Positions 11,390-23,884 of a DNA stretch of 64,000 bases are shown here, one piece after another. The number at the start of each line of letters is the position of its first letter. Position 1 is the stretch's first letter. The notes under the pieces were generated by a model. The model worked only from the letters and a program-made list of their open reading frames with translations, ran no database searches and was not told the origin of the DNA. This stretch comes from Ypsolopha sequella (Eukaryota > Arthropoda > Insecta > Lepidoptera > Ypsolophidae). Location of the stretch: assembly GCA_934047225.1 (NCBI GenBank), contig OW204001.1, forward strand, positions 15,298,201 to 15,362,200, given 5' to 3'. A program made the translations under genes and the position numbers.

Positions 11390-11706
11390 CACATCCTATT
11401 AAAGGTAACTGTCATTAACGTACAAAAAACGAAGGTAATATTTCCAGAGAGGGATAAAATGGTGACTGAATGCAAGATTAAGATTGGAGACGAGGAAGTA
11501 GAACATGTTGAAGAATTTTTCTATCTGGGTTGTATATTTACGTGCGATGAAAAGTGTGAAAGTGACATTGAAAGCAGAGTAAATGTGGTAAGTATAAAAA
11601 ATGGCGCCCTGCACTCCGTGGGCAGCCAGAGTGACTGCAAAGGCACTTTTGGCAGTTCATAATGTAGTGTTGGCTCCTACACTGATGTATCATACCGAAT
11701 TTAGGG
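11390..11706 (+). pseudogene. RTE-like non-LTR retrotransposon RT fragment
   Basis: Reads KTKVIFPE, GDEEVEHVEEFFYLGCIFT and ESDIESRVN, the conserved post-catalytic region of RTE-type LINE reverse transcriptases. After a frame change near 11640 it continues LLAVHNVVLAPTLMY, the usual next motif. Only about 100 codons remain. Confidence 0.65.
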
Positions 11707-12299
11707 TATTTTATTATTTTTATTTTACAAACAGAAATATTTAAACTTATAAATTTAACAATTATAAATATAAATATAACGATAGGGCTCACCCACCACC
11801 CATCACGTGGGTGGAAAGTATGGACAAAATCCTTGGGGATATATTTTTTATTTTACTTACGCAAAATACAGCAAAACAGATGCTGGTAAATGCAACTGCA
11901 ATGTGCAGGCAACGATCAGGACGATTTATTTTTGAAGAAGTCACTCAAATATACGTAAATGATTTAAACGTGCGTGTGCCGATGTATTTATATGGATAAT
12001 AATCTTAATCATCCTTTCTTGTTGAGACCATGCACAGACACGTTGGAAAGGTGAGGCGTTTTCCACTGCTAAACATTGGTTGTGTGTAGATGATTGTAGC
12101 ACTGACTGATAATATACAAATGAGGCTTAGAAACGGATATACACGGACAAACAAAAAAAGAAACAGCTGCATGTTTGTAGTATTAATAATTAAGGCACCG
12201 CACTAAACACATATTTTTATTTGTTTACACTCGTTTTATTTGTTTAAACAAGTCAGATGCTACATGTATTCCATATTATATATTATGTATTCTATAAAG
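11707..12299. other. No recognised feature
   Basis: AT-rich spacer between two retroelement remnants. I could not find an LTR for the downstream gypsy element here. Confidence 0.35.
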
Positions 12300-13454
12300 C
12301 CAGGTGGTGATGTGACGGACTCACGTACTAGAGAGAGGACAGACCGACAACATCAAACCTCGAGAACTCCATCGCTACCTAGAAGATCCTGGTGGCTGAG
12401 GCGGTCTTTGCGGAGGCGAAGTAGGAGTCGTTCGGAATCACGAAGACGACGTCGTTCCAGATCTCTTTTAAGTATTTATGATCAAGAGCGTTCCATCGGC
12501 ATCGGCGCCGCTACTGGACACCACGACGGAGTCACCGGCGGAGTCGTAACGTGTCGAGGCATGGAAGCTCACGTAGACGACGTCGAGAGCGTGAGAATCG
12601 ATTAGTGATACATGAGTGACAAGAAGGAAAGGAAAGGCGTCGACGTCTGTCTAGTGGAGGTGAGTCTTCAGTTAGTGAAGGGAACCAGCCGACAATAAAA
12701 ATTAAAAGTATTTTTTTTTGCTGAAGACTTAGTGAATATTATTTAGTCATTGCCCGGCTTAACAGCACAGAATCATTACCATTTTTCTATGAATTTAAAT
12801 GCAGTGCCAGAGTTTGACCCCTCCGTGAAAGAGCAAACGATAAATATTTGGATAAATAAAGTTGAGAAGTGTTCGGCCTTCCAGCTTGTAACATTGAGAA
12901 AGGGATAGAGCGATTAACTGTGGCATTGGAGTTATTAAAAAACGCTGGACTTGCCCTTAAATTATCAAAGTGCAAGTTTTTTTTTGATAAGACTATTTAG
13001 GGGTGGAAGTGTCAAAGGATGGGGTAAGACCGAGTAAAGGCTGTTGAAAAATTCAACCCTCCAAAAAATCAAAGTGAGGTCCGATTTCTGGTTCTAGCGG
13101 GTTTTTTCTGCAGATTCGTTAAGGACTTTGCTATAAAAGCGAGTCCCTCGATGAAGCTGCTGAAAAAAGATCCCAAATGGGAATGGGGATTCGAACAACA
13201 AAAGGCGTTCTTATTTCTGAAGAACGAATTAACCCAAAGAGTTATATTAGCCTTGTACAATCCTACGGCCAAGACACAAATTCATACATATGTCTGTAAA
13301 ACTGGCATCGCTCGGATTTAATTACAGGAAGATGAGTCAGGAAGGCAACGAGCAGTAGCATATTACAGCCGTCAAACAACCTCGGAAGAGCAAAAAGTAT
13401 CACTCTTTCGAGCTAAAAACTCTAGCCGTAATTGCATCGCTCAACCATTTTCGC

Positions 13455-13853
13455 ATGTATGTGCTAGGAATTGATTTTAAGATTGTGATGGACTGCAATG
13501 CTTTAAGAAAAACTTTGTCCAAGAGAGACATTGTTCCAAGAATTGGCAGGTGGCGGCTACAGATTCAAGAGTATAGCTGTGACATCAAGTATCGACCCGG
13601 TATACGCATGGGTCACGTAGATGCATTAAGTAGAAATGCTATACCGATGACTTGTGAGCCTGAACCGATATTCCATGTTTTGGCGATTGAAACTGAAGAT
13701 TGGTTAGCTACAATACAAACAGTAGATGATGATATATCAAAAATTAAACGTGTTTTAGAAGACCCGGAAACACAGAATGTCGTAGAAATAAATCAAAATT
13801 ACAAAGTCAAGAACGGAAAGGTTTATCGAGTTGTAGACGGTGAACTTAAATAG
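13455..13853 (+). pseudogene. gypsy pol remnant: RNase H C-terminus to integrase N-terminus
   Basis: 132-codon open stretch with the end-of-RNase H/connection motif YRPGIRMGHVDALSRN, which is diagnostic of Ty3/gypsy pol, followed by a linker. It ends at a TAG and the same frame carries on into the integrase finger. Confidence 0.7.
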
Positions 13854-13883
13854 GTAGTACCTAGAGGTGTTAGATGGCAGCTG

Positions 13884-14156
13884 TTGCGTAAAAATCATGA
13901 CGAGTTAGGACATTTTGGCATTGACATGACATTAGAGAAAATCAGAAATTTATATTGGTTCCCAAAAATGAAGAAATTGATAACTAAATATGTAAAGTCA
14001 TGTCTGGAATGTGCATACCATAAAGCTGCTGCAGGAAAAAGGGAAGATATGCTTCATCCCATACCTAAAATAGATAAACCATTCCATATGGTCCATATGG
14101 ATCACTTGGGTCCATTTGTAACGAGTAGGTCCCTTGCATTTACATTTTGGTATTGA
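13884..14156 (+). pseudogene. gypsy integrase zinc-finger and core start
   Basis: H-x(n)-H-x(n)-C-x2-C finger (HDELGH ... CLEC), then HPIPKIDKPFHMVHMDHLGP with the first catalytic Asp. It is truncated by a frame change at about 14130. Confidence 0.7.
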
Positions 14157-15654
14157 TAGACACACATACTAAATATATTACCTTGTTTGCTGTCAAAAAT
14201 ACAAAATCAAAAACCACTATAAAATAATTGAATCACTATTTTAGTCTGTTTGGTGTTCCATGTCGTATTATCAGTGACAGAGGTACTTCTTTTGCCAGTA
14301 ATGGCTTTAAGGATTTCATAAGAAAGTTGGGAATTCGTCATGTTCTGAATGCGGTGGCAACACCGAGAGTTAACGGGCAGGTATAACGGTATAATCGTAC
14401 AATTCTGGCTGCCCTGGGTACAAAAACTACGATTGTGACGAAAGAGACTGGGACACACAACTTGACGATGTACAATTAGGTTTAAACAGCACAATAAAGA
14501 AATCAATAGGAAAAACTCCTTCTGAAGTTTTATTTGGGCTTAGATTATGAACTAAAGGAGACGGTTTGCTTGGGTCGCTGCTCGATCAGGAAGGGACGAC
14601 TTCTGATTTAAATGAAATGCGGAAGGAGGTCAATTCTAAATTAGAAGAAGAACAGCAAAATCAGAAAAAAAGGTATGATAGGAACAGAAAAATAGCAAAA
14701 AAATATAAAACAGGAGATTGAGTTAGGAAAGAAAGGGAGATTCCGAGTAATAGTGGGAAGTCAAAAAAGCTTGTGCCAAAAATACAGGATCCATATAGGG
14801 TCCTCAAAATGTTAGACAATGACAGATACGTACGTGGTAGAGGATACACTTCTTACTCGAGAGCAGAATAGAAGGTATAAGGGAATTATATCGTTTGCTA
14901 GTATATTCGTGGCTATCGTTTACACAAGATTATTTAAACGACACAGAAAAAGAAAGTTACAGTGACTTCTAGTGATAAGAAACAGAGATTAAAAAAATAT
15001 GTATTGTTGTATGTTAAGACAAGCAATGACAAAGATAACGATGTTGGTTATTTGATAAATGAATCATGAGTCAGTATTGTTTGAATATGAAAAATGTTTA
15101 AGATAATATTGGATTTGATATTGGTCAGTTAGTTAATGGATTTATAATTACGAAATTATGAGTCAGTATTTTAGACGATGAAAAATGATAATGAGTATTG
15201 GATCTGATCCTCCATTCACAAATGAGGCCTATAAGCCAAATAAGGAGTGTATGAGTAAGGAATAGATTTGTGACATGAGGCTCTTGCCAATTTTGGGAGT
15301 GCATTTCAGTAAATATTAGATTGTGAATATCTGCACAACATGAGGCTGATAAGTGATAAACCAAATTTGATGTGTCAGGTGTATGAAAAACAAAATTTGA
15401 CTGGTTATTTATAAATTAAAGGTATTGTTACTATAAGTTATTAAGATAATTATATAATACATTAAGTACATAAAATTTTTCATATTAAAAGTTAATTGAT
15501 GGAACAATTAAAATACATAGGTGGCTGGTATTGCAAACAGTAATATAATAACAAAGTTAATCTACATACATAATTAGTTAATAAATGAAAAATTGCAAAA
15601 GAAAATGTTTAAATACATTAATTATTTATTATTAAAATTGATAACTTTTGCAAC

Positions 15655-15975
15655 ATGTGTTGCAAAATAATACCATACATCCATCAGCCCGTATTCGTCC
15701 CCCGCTGGACATAGGCCTCCCCAATATTACGCCACTCTTGGCGGTCCTCAGTCATCCTCATTCAGCCGCCACCCGCAACGTCCTTCAGATCGTCAGTCCA
15801 GCGGGCATGAAGGCGGCCTATGCTGCGATTTGCTGTACGTGGTCTCCATTCCAATGCCTCGCGGCCCCAATGGTTATCACGTCAGCGACAAATATGGCCA
15901 GTCCACTGCCACTTCAAATTACTGATTCGGCAGGCTATGTCGGTCACCTTCGATCTCTGACAGATATCTTTAATT
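15655..15975 (-). pseudogene. LINE reverse-transcriptase C-terminal tail
   Basis: The minus strand reads RISNLKWQWTGHICRRRDNH and a LEWRPRTANRS motif, the usual end of lepidopteran endonuclease-RT (RTE/jockey-like) proteins. The DNA core GTATTCGTCCCCCGCTGGAC is the common LINE tail. Close relatives sit at 27240-27560 and 55620-55935. Confidence 0.7.
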
Positions 15976-16709
15976 GATAATTAAATTAAAATGTAACTCA
16001 GTGAGAGGACTCACAAATTCAGGATGACAGACTGTAAGAAAAGTATATTAGAACGTACCCATGCTTTTGTCGATTTCAAAACGCAAGATAGATAGTAATC
16101 TATTTGGTGCGGGAACGGAATTTATTTGTTCTGTTGTCGATGTGTTTGTTCTGTTTTTATCGAACCTATTTCGTCGTTTTTGTAGCCGGAGCCGTATGGT
16201 GACCGGAGTTTACAGTAGGTACGCGAGTCTGACTCGCACTTGGCTGGTTTTTTTATGTTATCGGGGAGAGATTCGTTGTCGGTCTCGGGCTATCTTGAAT
16301 TCGAACCCACTGCTGTTGCTGCGCGTACTCACGTTCCATGTTGGTGATTCTGGCCGACAAGTCCTTGCAAGTTTGTGCATAGTGTAGAGTTCTTACTTTG
16401 GCTTCTTTAACACACCGCTGTTTTCCTTCATTTTAGCTTGAAGATCGGCATTGGCCTGTTCTACGATATTCATCGACACGTTTCAAGGTTCTGAAATTTC
16501 AGTTTCATGGAGTGTAGTTTAGTCGTCAATACGTCATGTATCAAGGCCGTTAAATCAGTTCTTAAGATTGCGACAAAAGATACGTTACTGATCTTTTCGA
16601 TAAGTGTGTCATTATTTTAAACATTGGTCGCAAGTCACGCTTGGTTTCGTCGTAAAGATATGTTGGGTTCTGCAGATTTTATTTGTTTCAGAATATTGTT
16701 TCTTTGTTT
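15976..16709. other. Mosaic of repeat fragments; no intact gene
   Basis: Contains an antisense CCAAGTGCGAGTCAGACTCG repeat end (about 16215-16250). On the minus strand there is a short degraded reading (ARITNMEREYAQQQQW, about 16310-16360) whose origin I cannot assign. The right breakpoint word GCTAA is at 16710. Confidence 0.4.
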
Positions 16710-16730
16710 GCTAAAGAAGTAACTCGATGT

Positions 16731-16789
16731 GTGTCGGTACAAATATCAACGGAAACGACATTGAAATAATGTTCATTTCAGCGTGCCTT
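16731..16789 (-). repeat. Short dispersed repeat, unit 2 copy
   Basis: Same as 5147-5205. Confidence 0.55.
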
Positions 16790-17412
16790 GAAAAGTGGCT
16801 GATACGACAACCACTGCGTCTCCGGCTAGGGCAAAATAAGAGAAATTAATACTTTTCACATGGACGCCATGAACAAAAAAATATTTTGAACTTAAATTTT
16901 TTAGATCTAAAAATTTCCTTTAAATTTGTGTAATAATAATTAAAATCGCTTTAGGCGTTTGGAAGGAGTAAGAGAATTCTTGTGTTAATCATGTGAAACT
17001 TTCGATGACTTTCGATTTTTTTTGTCAAAACTTACAATAGAAAACCAGTTTATGAAACTTAAAATTTATTTTTGACTTTATATTGCCTATCATATATTTT
17101 TATGAAAATTTTTGGACCACCCGTGTGGGAGGAGTAGGCCTTCAAAGACAGGTCCAAATTGCAGTTTGCGTATCCATTCGCCTTAATTACAGTGCTACAA
17201 GGATCTGATGGTGCGTGGATGACAGTGACAGGGGGGCGCAGCTATGAAACAAGGAGTATGGTAGCGGCGTTAGTTCCGATTTTGGACACAACCAATCCAC
17301 GCGCCATGAGATCCTTGTGGCACTGTAGCCATATTGCCTCCATACCATAGATATCTTATTGTTATACATAGAGATCAGTGCTCCATACCCACAAAATAAA
17401 TGATTGTTTCAG

Positions 17413-17603
17413 AGGGGACAGTCCTGACGCGCGACTGCGGCTCTTCGTGCTCCGACAACGTGATCCCCGGTGTAACTCCGCCGTACACCAAATGCTCGGT
17501 CTGCCACGAGGACCTCTGCAACAGCGCCTTCTCGCTCAACAAACAGAATCTCATCTTCCTCTGTTTTATGTTCTTTTTTACTGTTATTAAGAGCGCCTTG
17601 TAA
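17413..17603 (+). pseudogene. Orphan duplicate of the Ly6 terminal exon
   Basis: Identical to 5829-6019, with the same ttgtttcag acceptor, TAA stop and AATAAA (17653-17658). No copy of the upstream exons precedes it, since the duplication starts inside the last intron. It could only be used by skipping the first terminal exon, which would encode the same protein. It is intact in sequence, so 'pseudogene' here means an orphan exon. Confidence 0.7.
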
Positions 17604-17878
17604 AGTGTTCTAGAAGTTTCCACAAACAAAAGGCATTACTTACTTGTATGACAATAAAATTTATTTCCGAGAGCTATTTTGTTTAATTAAGTTGTAATTG
17701 AGTTTATCTTCTCCCTTATAATTGATTACACCATCATGAAAATCATACAAATACCTGCGTTGTTTGCCAGTGTCGTAAAAACCGATGTTATGTTATAACA
17801 CCGCGTTTCTTCGCTGTGATTGGCATAATTAGATAACCAATTAGCGATTAAGATGTCTTCTTTTGTTTTGAGTTTACC

Positions 17879-19008
17879 ATGCAGTCGAATCAACTATTGG
17901 AGTCATACCTCAGACATAGAAAATTTAGAATTAACTTGACATATACAGACGACATTAAAATGAAAAAAATTGACGTAAATTCTAAATGGTTTGACATAAA
18001 ATGTGGTGTTCCTCAAGGATCTATCTTAGGACCTCTAATGTTCTTGATTTTCATAAATGATTTGCCCACTAACATTAAACATTCCACCCTTATTTTATTC
18101 GCAGACGATACTACAAGTTTAATTAATGATAAACAGATAGAATCCCTAAACATCAAAGCAGAAAAAGCAGTGACAGAGTTGTGCAAATGGTTCAAAGGAA
18201 ATAACCTGATATTAAACAAACAAAAAACACAATGTATGTTGTTTAGTATATACGAGAATACGGAAAAGAGAGACAATGTTAATATTAAAATTGATAATAA
18301 TAATTTAGATATTGTAAAGTCATGTAAGTTTTTAGGATTTTATATAGATGACCACTTAAGACACATATTGATAAACTGGTCAAAAGATTATCTTCCGTAT
18401 GTTTTTGTTTAAAAAGCCTTATTAGAATAGGAGGAAAAGAGGTTGTCAAAACAGCATATTGGGGTCAGTTTTACCCATTAATGACAAACGGTATAGAATA
18501 TTGGGGATCATTGGAAATTGCCAACAAAGTATTCAAATTACAAAAAAGGGCTGTCCGCATTATGATGAATGCAGCTATAGATGCACATTGCAAACCACTC
18601 TTCAAACAACTTGGTCTATTATCATTATTTGATGTATTTGTTTTAAAGATGGCTTTGTTTGTTAGGGAGAACCCAAACATGTTCAAAATTATCGGTAGTG
18701 GTCATAATTATGATACGCGAAGTAAAGGAGTACACAAGTTGTCAATCGTGCAACATAACCACAAGCATTTTGAGCGAAGTATTATACATAGTGCAACAAA
18801 AATTTATAATTCTTTACCACTAGAAATTACAAAAGAAACAAGAATAAATGTATTTAAAGAAAAAGTTAAGAATTGGCTCAAAGATCAATGTATGTATGAT
18901 TTAAAAATGTTCTTTAGTTAAGTTAACCCTAGTTTATAAGATACGACAAGAAATGATGTAATATTTATTTCAATAAATGATTCTATTCTATTCTATTCTA
19001 TTCTATTC
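17879..19008 (+). mobile_element. CR1/jockey-like LINE fragment, unit 2 copy
   Basis: Identical to 6295-7424: RT motifs, one frameshift, and an (ATTCT)n tail at 18980-19008. Confidence 0.8.
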
Positions 19009-19313
19009 GAATGCTCCCACATAACACTGTAGGAGAGGCGATATATATATTTTTTTAAAAATTGACACTTTTAGAACTTGCATATCTGTGTACTTATTAC
19101 ATGTATTATTTTGATAAAATAGGATATTATTTTTGGAATCTTTTTCTAGGGAATCAGTTAAAACAGAAACGCGATTGGAGAAATTTGGCTCGATAGAAAT
19201 ATTTATTGAAATAAGGTCTTTTTTGACACCAATTCTCCTGGTTTGACAATTTAGAATGACATATGGACTGCAATTATATTTTATTAAATGGGTTTTAACG
19301 GTATCTATCTAGG

Positions 19314-19620
19314 ACTTGTTTAAACGAAATTTTGATAGCAACTTTAGTACATTTTATATGAATAAAAACAGACTTTTAGCTACTTTTCCACGAATCCGTC
19401 CCTCTCGCACTGAGGGTTTTTTCGCATATGGAGTAAAAGCGACTCCACATTTGTTTACATATCGCCTTAACCACTTTGTCGGCGTGATTAATATGTATAC
19501 CCACGCCAAAACACAGCTTTCTAGTGGTAAAAGTTTTTGAGCTAAGCCGTGGACAGACAAACAGACAGATGGACGGACATGGCGAAACTGTTAGGGTTCC
19601 TGGTTGACTATGGAACCTTA
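19314..19620 (+). repeat. Dispersed 'CGCACTGAGGG' repeat, unit 2 copy
   Basis: Identical to 7730-8036. Confidence 0.55.
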
Positions 19621-19848
19621 AAAAGCTGCCTCTATGCGTACGGACGCCAGTATGACAGGCTACCTAATGCCAGTTCTTATTGCGGCGTCATAGTCGTTAA
19701 AATCGCAACAAATAGGGAGCTTTATCTGCTGGAGATTGTACAACTCTAATTATCGCCCAGGGTAATTGTTAAATAATATCCCTAATAAAACAAAAAGAAA
19801 CCTCATTTAAAATGGACCTTTACCTTACATAGAGGTCTGTTTTTTCTG

Positions 19849-20105
19849 TCTAGTCATTTTAGGATTCTGTACCTGAAGGGGGCCCTAGCTATTACTAAGT
19901 TCGGTCGACTGTCCGTCTGTCATAGAGGTCTATAGCTTCAGCCGTAATAGGTAACGGGTTGAATTTTTCACATTCGTGTTACTATGGCCTATTTATTATC
20001 CTTATGATAATCATATAGCAGAAACAAAAAAAAAAAAAATGCTACTTTTTCGAGGTTTTTTGTATGGAGATCCCCTTGGGTTTCTTTATTTCGATTATTA
20101 TTATT
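19849..20105 (-). repeat. Dispersed repeat fragment, unit 2 copy
   Basis: Copy of 8265-8520. It contains the one-base poly-A length difference between units. Confidence 0.45.
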
Positions 20106-20270
20106 ACTGATCAGGTATTGTTATATTAAAATGTTACATTCATCACCTGATCTATATTAATTAAATACCATAACTTGTTTCTCTGAGTATAATTCATTAA
20201 AGTAATTATCGATGGCGTCTGCTCTTGTCTGTTACTATATAAAAAGAAGCAAGAGCGACATTTCAATAAA

Positions 20271-20535
20271 AAAAACCACCCAAGTGCGAGTCAGACTCGC
20301 GTACCAAGGGTTCCGTATTGTAGATAATAAATTTAATATTGTATTTTTTTTTCGTGAATTTCTCAACCGCTTTATTTTTCCTGTAACCTTTACGTAAACA
20401 CATAAGTATTACCATGACTTTTTCATATTTTTTGGTCCATTAGTTTTGGAGACAAGGGGGGGGCATACATTTTTATGATTTTTCAAGGATTTCTCGAAAT
20501 AGATGCGATTAAATATAGCCAAACAATATAATCAA
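20271..20535 (+). repeat. 5' fragment of long dispersed repeat, unit 2 copy
   Basis: Copy of 8686-8950. Confidence 0.6.
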
Positions 20536-21216
20536 TCAGCTTTTTAACACCTACAATTTGATACCCATATTGTATTTTTATAAAATTTTCACGTTCATGG
20601 AGGTAACTAGGAGCAGAAGGATTGTGGAGAAGAGAAGAATGTGAGCATTTCTGCGAAGACGTATGGGGAGCCATTTTAACTGGAAACGGAACTTTTGTTG
20701 ACGGCTACCTGCCCCTTAAGACGCTACGAAACTTAATTTGTCACGGTTTTAATGTGATTACCAGAGTTTAGTTGAAATGACAAACATAACTTTGTGAAAC
20801 GTCGACCGGAGCCCGGAAATTTCAGTCCTTCGGACGTAAAATTAATTATGAGAAAACTTTGCGCCATCAGACTTTACGTGTTTGTTTTACAGATACAGCA
20901 TACGTATACTTGTTAAAATAAACAGTAAAAAAACAATTTATGAGAAAAGATTTTAACATTTTAGATGGTTGGCTAAAAGTCACTTTGGGTAATGAAATTT
21001 AATTAATTTTTACGGTTGTTAAATTATTGTGAACACTTGTACATTAGTTTTATTTATATTTAAATTAAATATCTATGATATATTTTTTCGATGTGAAACT
21101 ACAAAAATTAGCATTATAATATTTTGTATTTTGTAATAAAAACTTTTAAATCCCCATTTTTAACTCGTTTGGGTAATTTCCAGGCTAACGCGGATGACAT
21201 ATTTTATAAATTCCAT

Positions 21217-21780
21217 TAAAGTAGAGCCACTGAGTGATGGCACTTATGACAGCTGCATTTAGTGATGAGGTACATTTCAAATTTCGGTTAAAATAAAAAT
21301 CAAGTATGAGTTTACTCAACATTAGACACGTCATTCAACATTCAACATAATGATACAAAAGGAAAATGTGCCAAAACCAGTGGCGTAGCTATCGGAGGGC
21401 TATGCGGTGTAGTGCCCCGGGGCCCCCAAGAGATGTTTAAATATCTAAATAGAAAAAAGTATTTTACTATCATTTATTTTCGTTTAGTTTAACTTCATCA
21501 TTGTTTTGTTTTTAATTGAATATTATTGCTTAAGTTGGTGACCTCAAACACGACCTATAAAACATGAGAAACTTTTTTTTTTTTTTAATTCTTTGTTTCT
21601 ATACGAATTCTATTGCACAATAAAGCAATATTCAAATCGAAAAATAATAACCGAAACAAGTAGTACATCACTATCAACAATAAAGTATTACATTTTTTAA
21701 TTCACACTTGCTTATAAATAATTACGATACTTTGTAGGCATTTAAACGTCATAGGCGCCATCACTCAGTGGCTCTACTGT
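21217..21780. mobile_element. TIR-bearing element, unit 2 copy
   Basis: Copy of 9632-10195 with the same 34-bp TIRs. Confidence 0.65.
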
Positions 21781-21812
21781 AATTTTAGCTATGACCAATA
21801 TGACCATCAATA

Positions 21813-22042
21813 TAACGTGGCATTTATTAATACAGCCAAATTCATACCGGAGGCTCGGTGAGTGATCAGTATCGATAACACTTTTTGCAAATTTCGCAAA
21901 CTAAAATTTTGACATCACTCGGGACTTTTTTAGGGAAAAATATAATTTACGAATTTCACAAAAAGGGTCATCGAACTTTGATACTAAGCTCTTACCGAGT
22001 CTTCAGTATGAATTTGGTTGCATAAATAAATGTCACCTTGCA
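21813..22042. mobile_element. Palindromic MITE, unit 2 copy
   Basis: Copy of 10228-10457. Confidence 0.6.
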
Positions 22043-22974
22043 TAGAATAAGACAAGAGATAACGTACCTGTATAGCTAATATGAATGTTTGATAGGCACT
22101 CTCCTTATTGTAGTAATATAGGTATCATCATGGAAATGGAATCATGGCTTGAGATACCCTGTCTTGTTATATTTCATGTTAAAAGTCTATCACTGTCGAA
22201 ACTAAAGTGACAGATTCGTACTCGTGTCATACGCATCTCTGCTATCTTGACTCAGACCAAGAAATCCAGTATCTTGAGATATACAGGATACTAGATAGTA
22301 TAACCAGTGTCAATCGGTTTTCTATAGCAGAGTAAAAAAAAAAATGTGTCGAATCTATGCCCTAAACTGAGTAATTATCGAAAAACAAAGTCATCTATCT
22401 TTATTTTGATATTCAAAAGATCATGCCGATTTTGTATAACTGAAGTTATTATACGGCCGCGATTGGAATGGGAATGGAAAGTACCGTTTGCATAGTAGTA
22501 CTAATTAAAGGAACTAAAACTCATAGAGTAAAATAATCTACATAATATGTACATATATTTAAAATTGTTTAATGACCTATGCGGTGCTTCTCCAGAATAT
22601 GAAGTGATAGCTGTTCTACAAAACTGAGCTTTTTTCTAAACCTATTTTCAATTGTTTTATAAAAAATCAATCTTTTAATCTGCCACTATTTGGCATTTCA
22701 CTTTTTGAATCTTTAGGTTTTTCGAAAAAATATATAGTAAAATTAATTATTAAATATTAGTAATCGCGGTAGAATATCAAACGTCTGTTAACGAAAAATT
22801 GTTTTCAATGTTATACATTATTTTACGAATGAAAGCGTTACAACAAAACTGCTATTAAAATCTTTGATAGCTATTTTAAGTGTAAACTTAGTGGCTTCTG
22901 AAGTTATGATCCCAAATTTAACTTTTGCTCCACATTATAATTTCACAATACTGAAAAAGTATTCGGGTTTTTTG

Positions 22975-23291
22975 CACATCCTATTAAAGGTAACTGTCAT
23001 TAACGTACAAAAAACGAAGGTAATATTTCCAGAGAGGGATAAAATGGTGACTGAATGCAAGATTAAGATTGGAGACGAGGAAGTAGAACATGTTGAAGAA
23101 TTTTTCTATCTGGGTTGTATATTTACGTGCGATGAAAAGTGTGAAAGTGACATTGAAAGCAGAGTAAATGTGGTAAGTATAAAAAATGGCGCCCTGCACT
23201 CCGTGGGCAGCCAGAGTGACTGCAAAGGCACTTTTGGCAGTTCATAATGTAGTGTTGGCTCCTACACTGATGTATCATACCGAATTTAGGG
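22975..23291 (+). pseudogene. RTE-like RT fragment, unit 2 copy
   Basis: Copy of 11390-11706. Confidence 0.65.
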
Positions 23292-23884
23292 TATTTTATT
23301 ATTTTTATTTTACAAACAGAAATATTTAAACTTATAAATTTAACAATTATAAATATAAATATAACGATAGGGCTCACCCACCACCCATCACGTGGGTGGA
23401 AAGTATGGACAAAATCCTTGGGGATATATTTTTTATTTTACTTACGCAAAATACAGCAAAACAGATGCTGGTAAATGCAACTGCAATGTGCAGGCAACGA
23501 TCAGGACGATTTATTTTTGAAGAAGTCACTCAAATATACGTAAATGATTTAAACGTGCGTGTGCCGATGTATTTATATGGATAATAATCTTAATCATCCT
23601 TTCTTGTTGAGACCATGCACAGACACGTTGGAAAGGTGAGGCGTTTTCCACTGCTAAACATTGGTTGTGTGTAGATGATTGTAGCACTGACTGATAATAT
23701 ACAAATGAGGCTTAGAAACGGATATACACGGACAAACAAAAAAAGAAACAGCTGCATGTTTGTAGTATTAATAATTAAGGCACCGCACTAAACACATATT
23801 TTTATTTGTTTACACTCGTTTTATTTGTTTAAACAAGTCAGATGCTACATGTATTCCATATTATATATTATGTATTCTATAAAG

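Larger units (their letters stand above)
12300..14900 (+). pseudogene. Decayed Ty3/gypsy-type LTR retrotransposon (gag and pol remnants)
   Basis: Order on the plus strand: an Arg/Ser-rich segment (about 12330-12600), a short gag-like piece starting NAVPEFDPSVKEQT (about 12790), then directly the RT C-terminal KLSKCKFF region (about 12960). An internal deletion has therefore removed the protease and most of RT. RNase H/connection remnants follow (about 13120-13500). The next part is open at 13455-13853, and the integrase HHCC finger lies at 13884-14156 (HDELGHFG ... SCLECAYHK). The integrase core retains MVHMDHLG and IISDRGTSF, but the codon expected to encode the catalytic Glu is TAA (14384-14386). 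Many further stops. No LTR pair was recognised. This is an inactive genomic relic. Confidence 0.75.
5126..16709 (+). repeat. Tandem segmental duplication, unit 1 (11,584 bp)
   Basis: This unit recurs directly downstream at 16710-28294. All landmarks correspond at a constant offset of 11,584, then 11,585 after a poly-A run near 8441-8453 (13 A here, 14 A in unit 2). Word GCTAA occurs at 5126-5130, 16710-16714 and 28295-28299. The left flank (ATGACCAC) and the right flank (CAATGTTCG) are each unique, so both breakpoints fall within the 5-bp microhomology. Confidence 0.95.
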
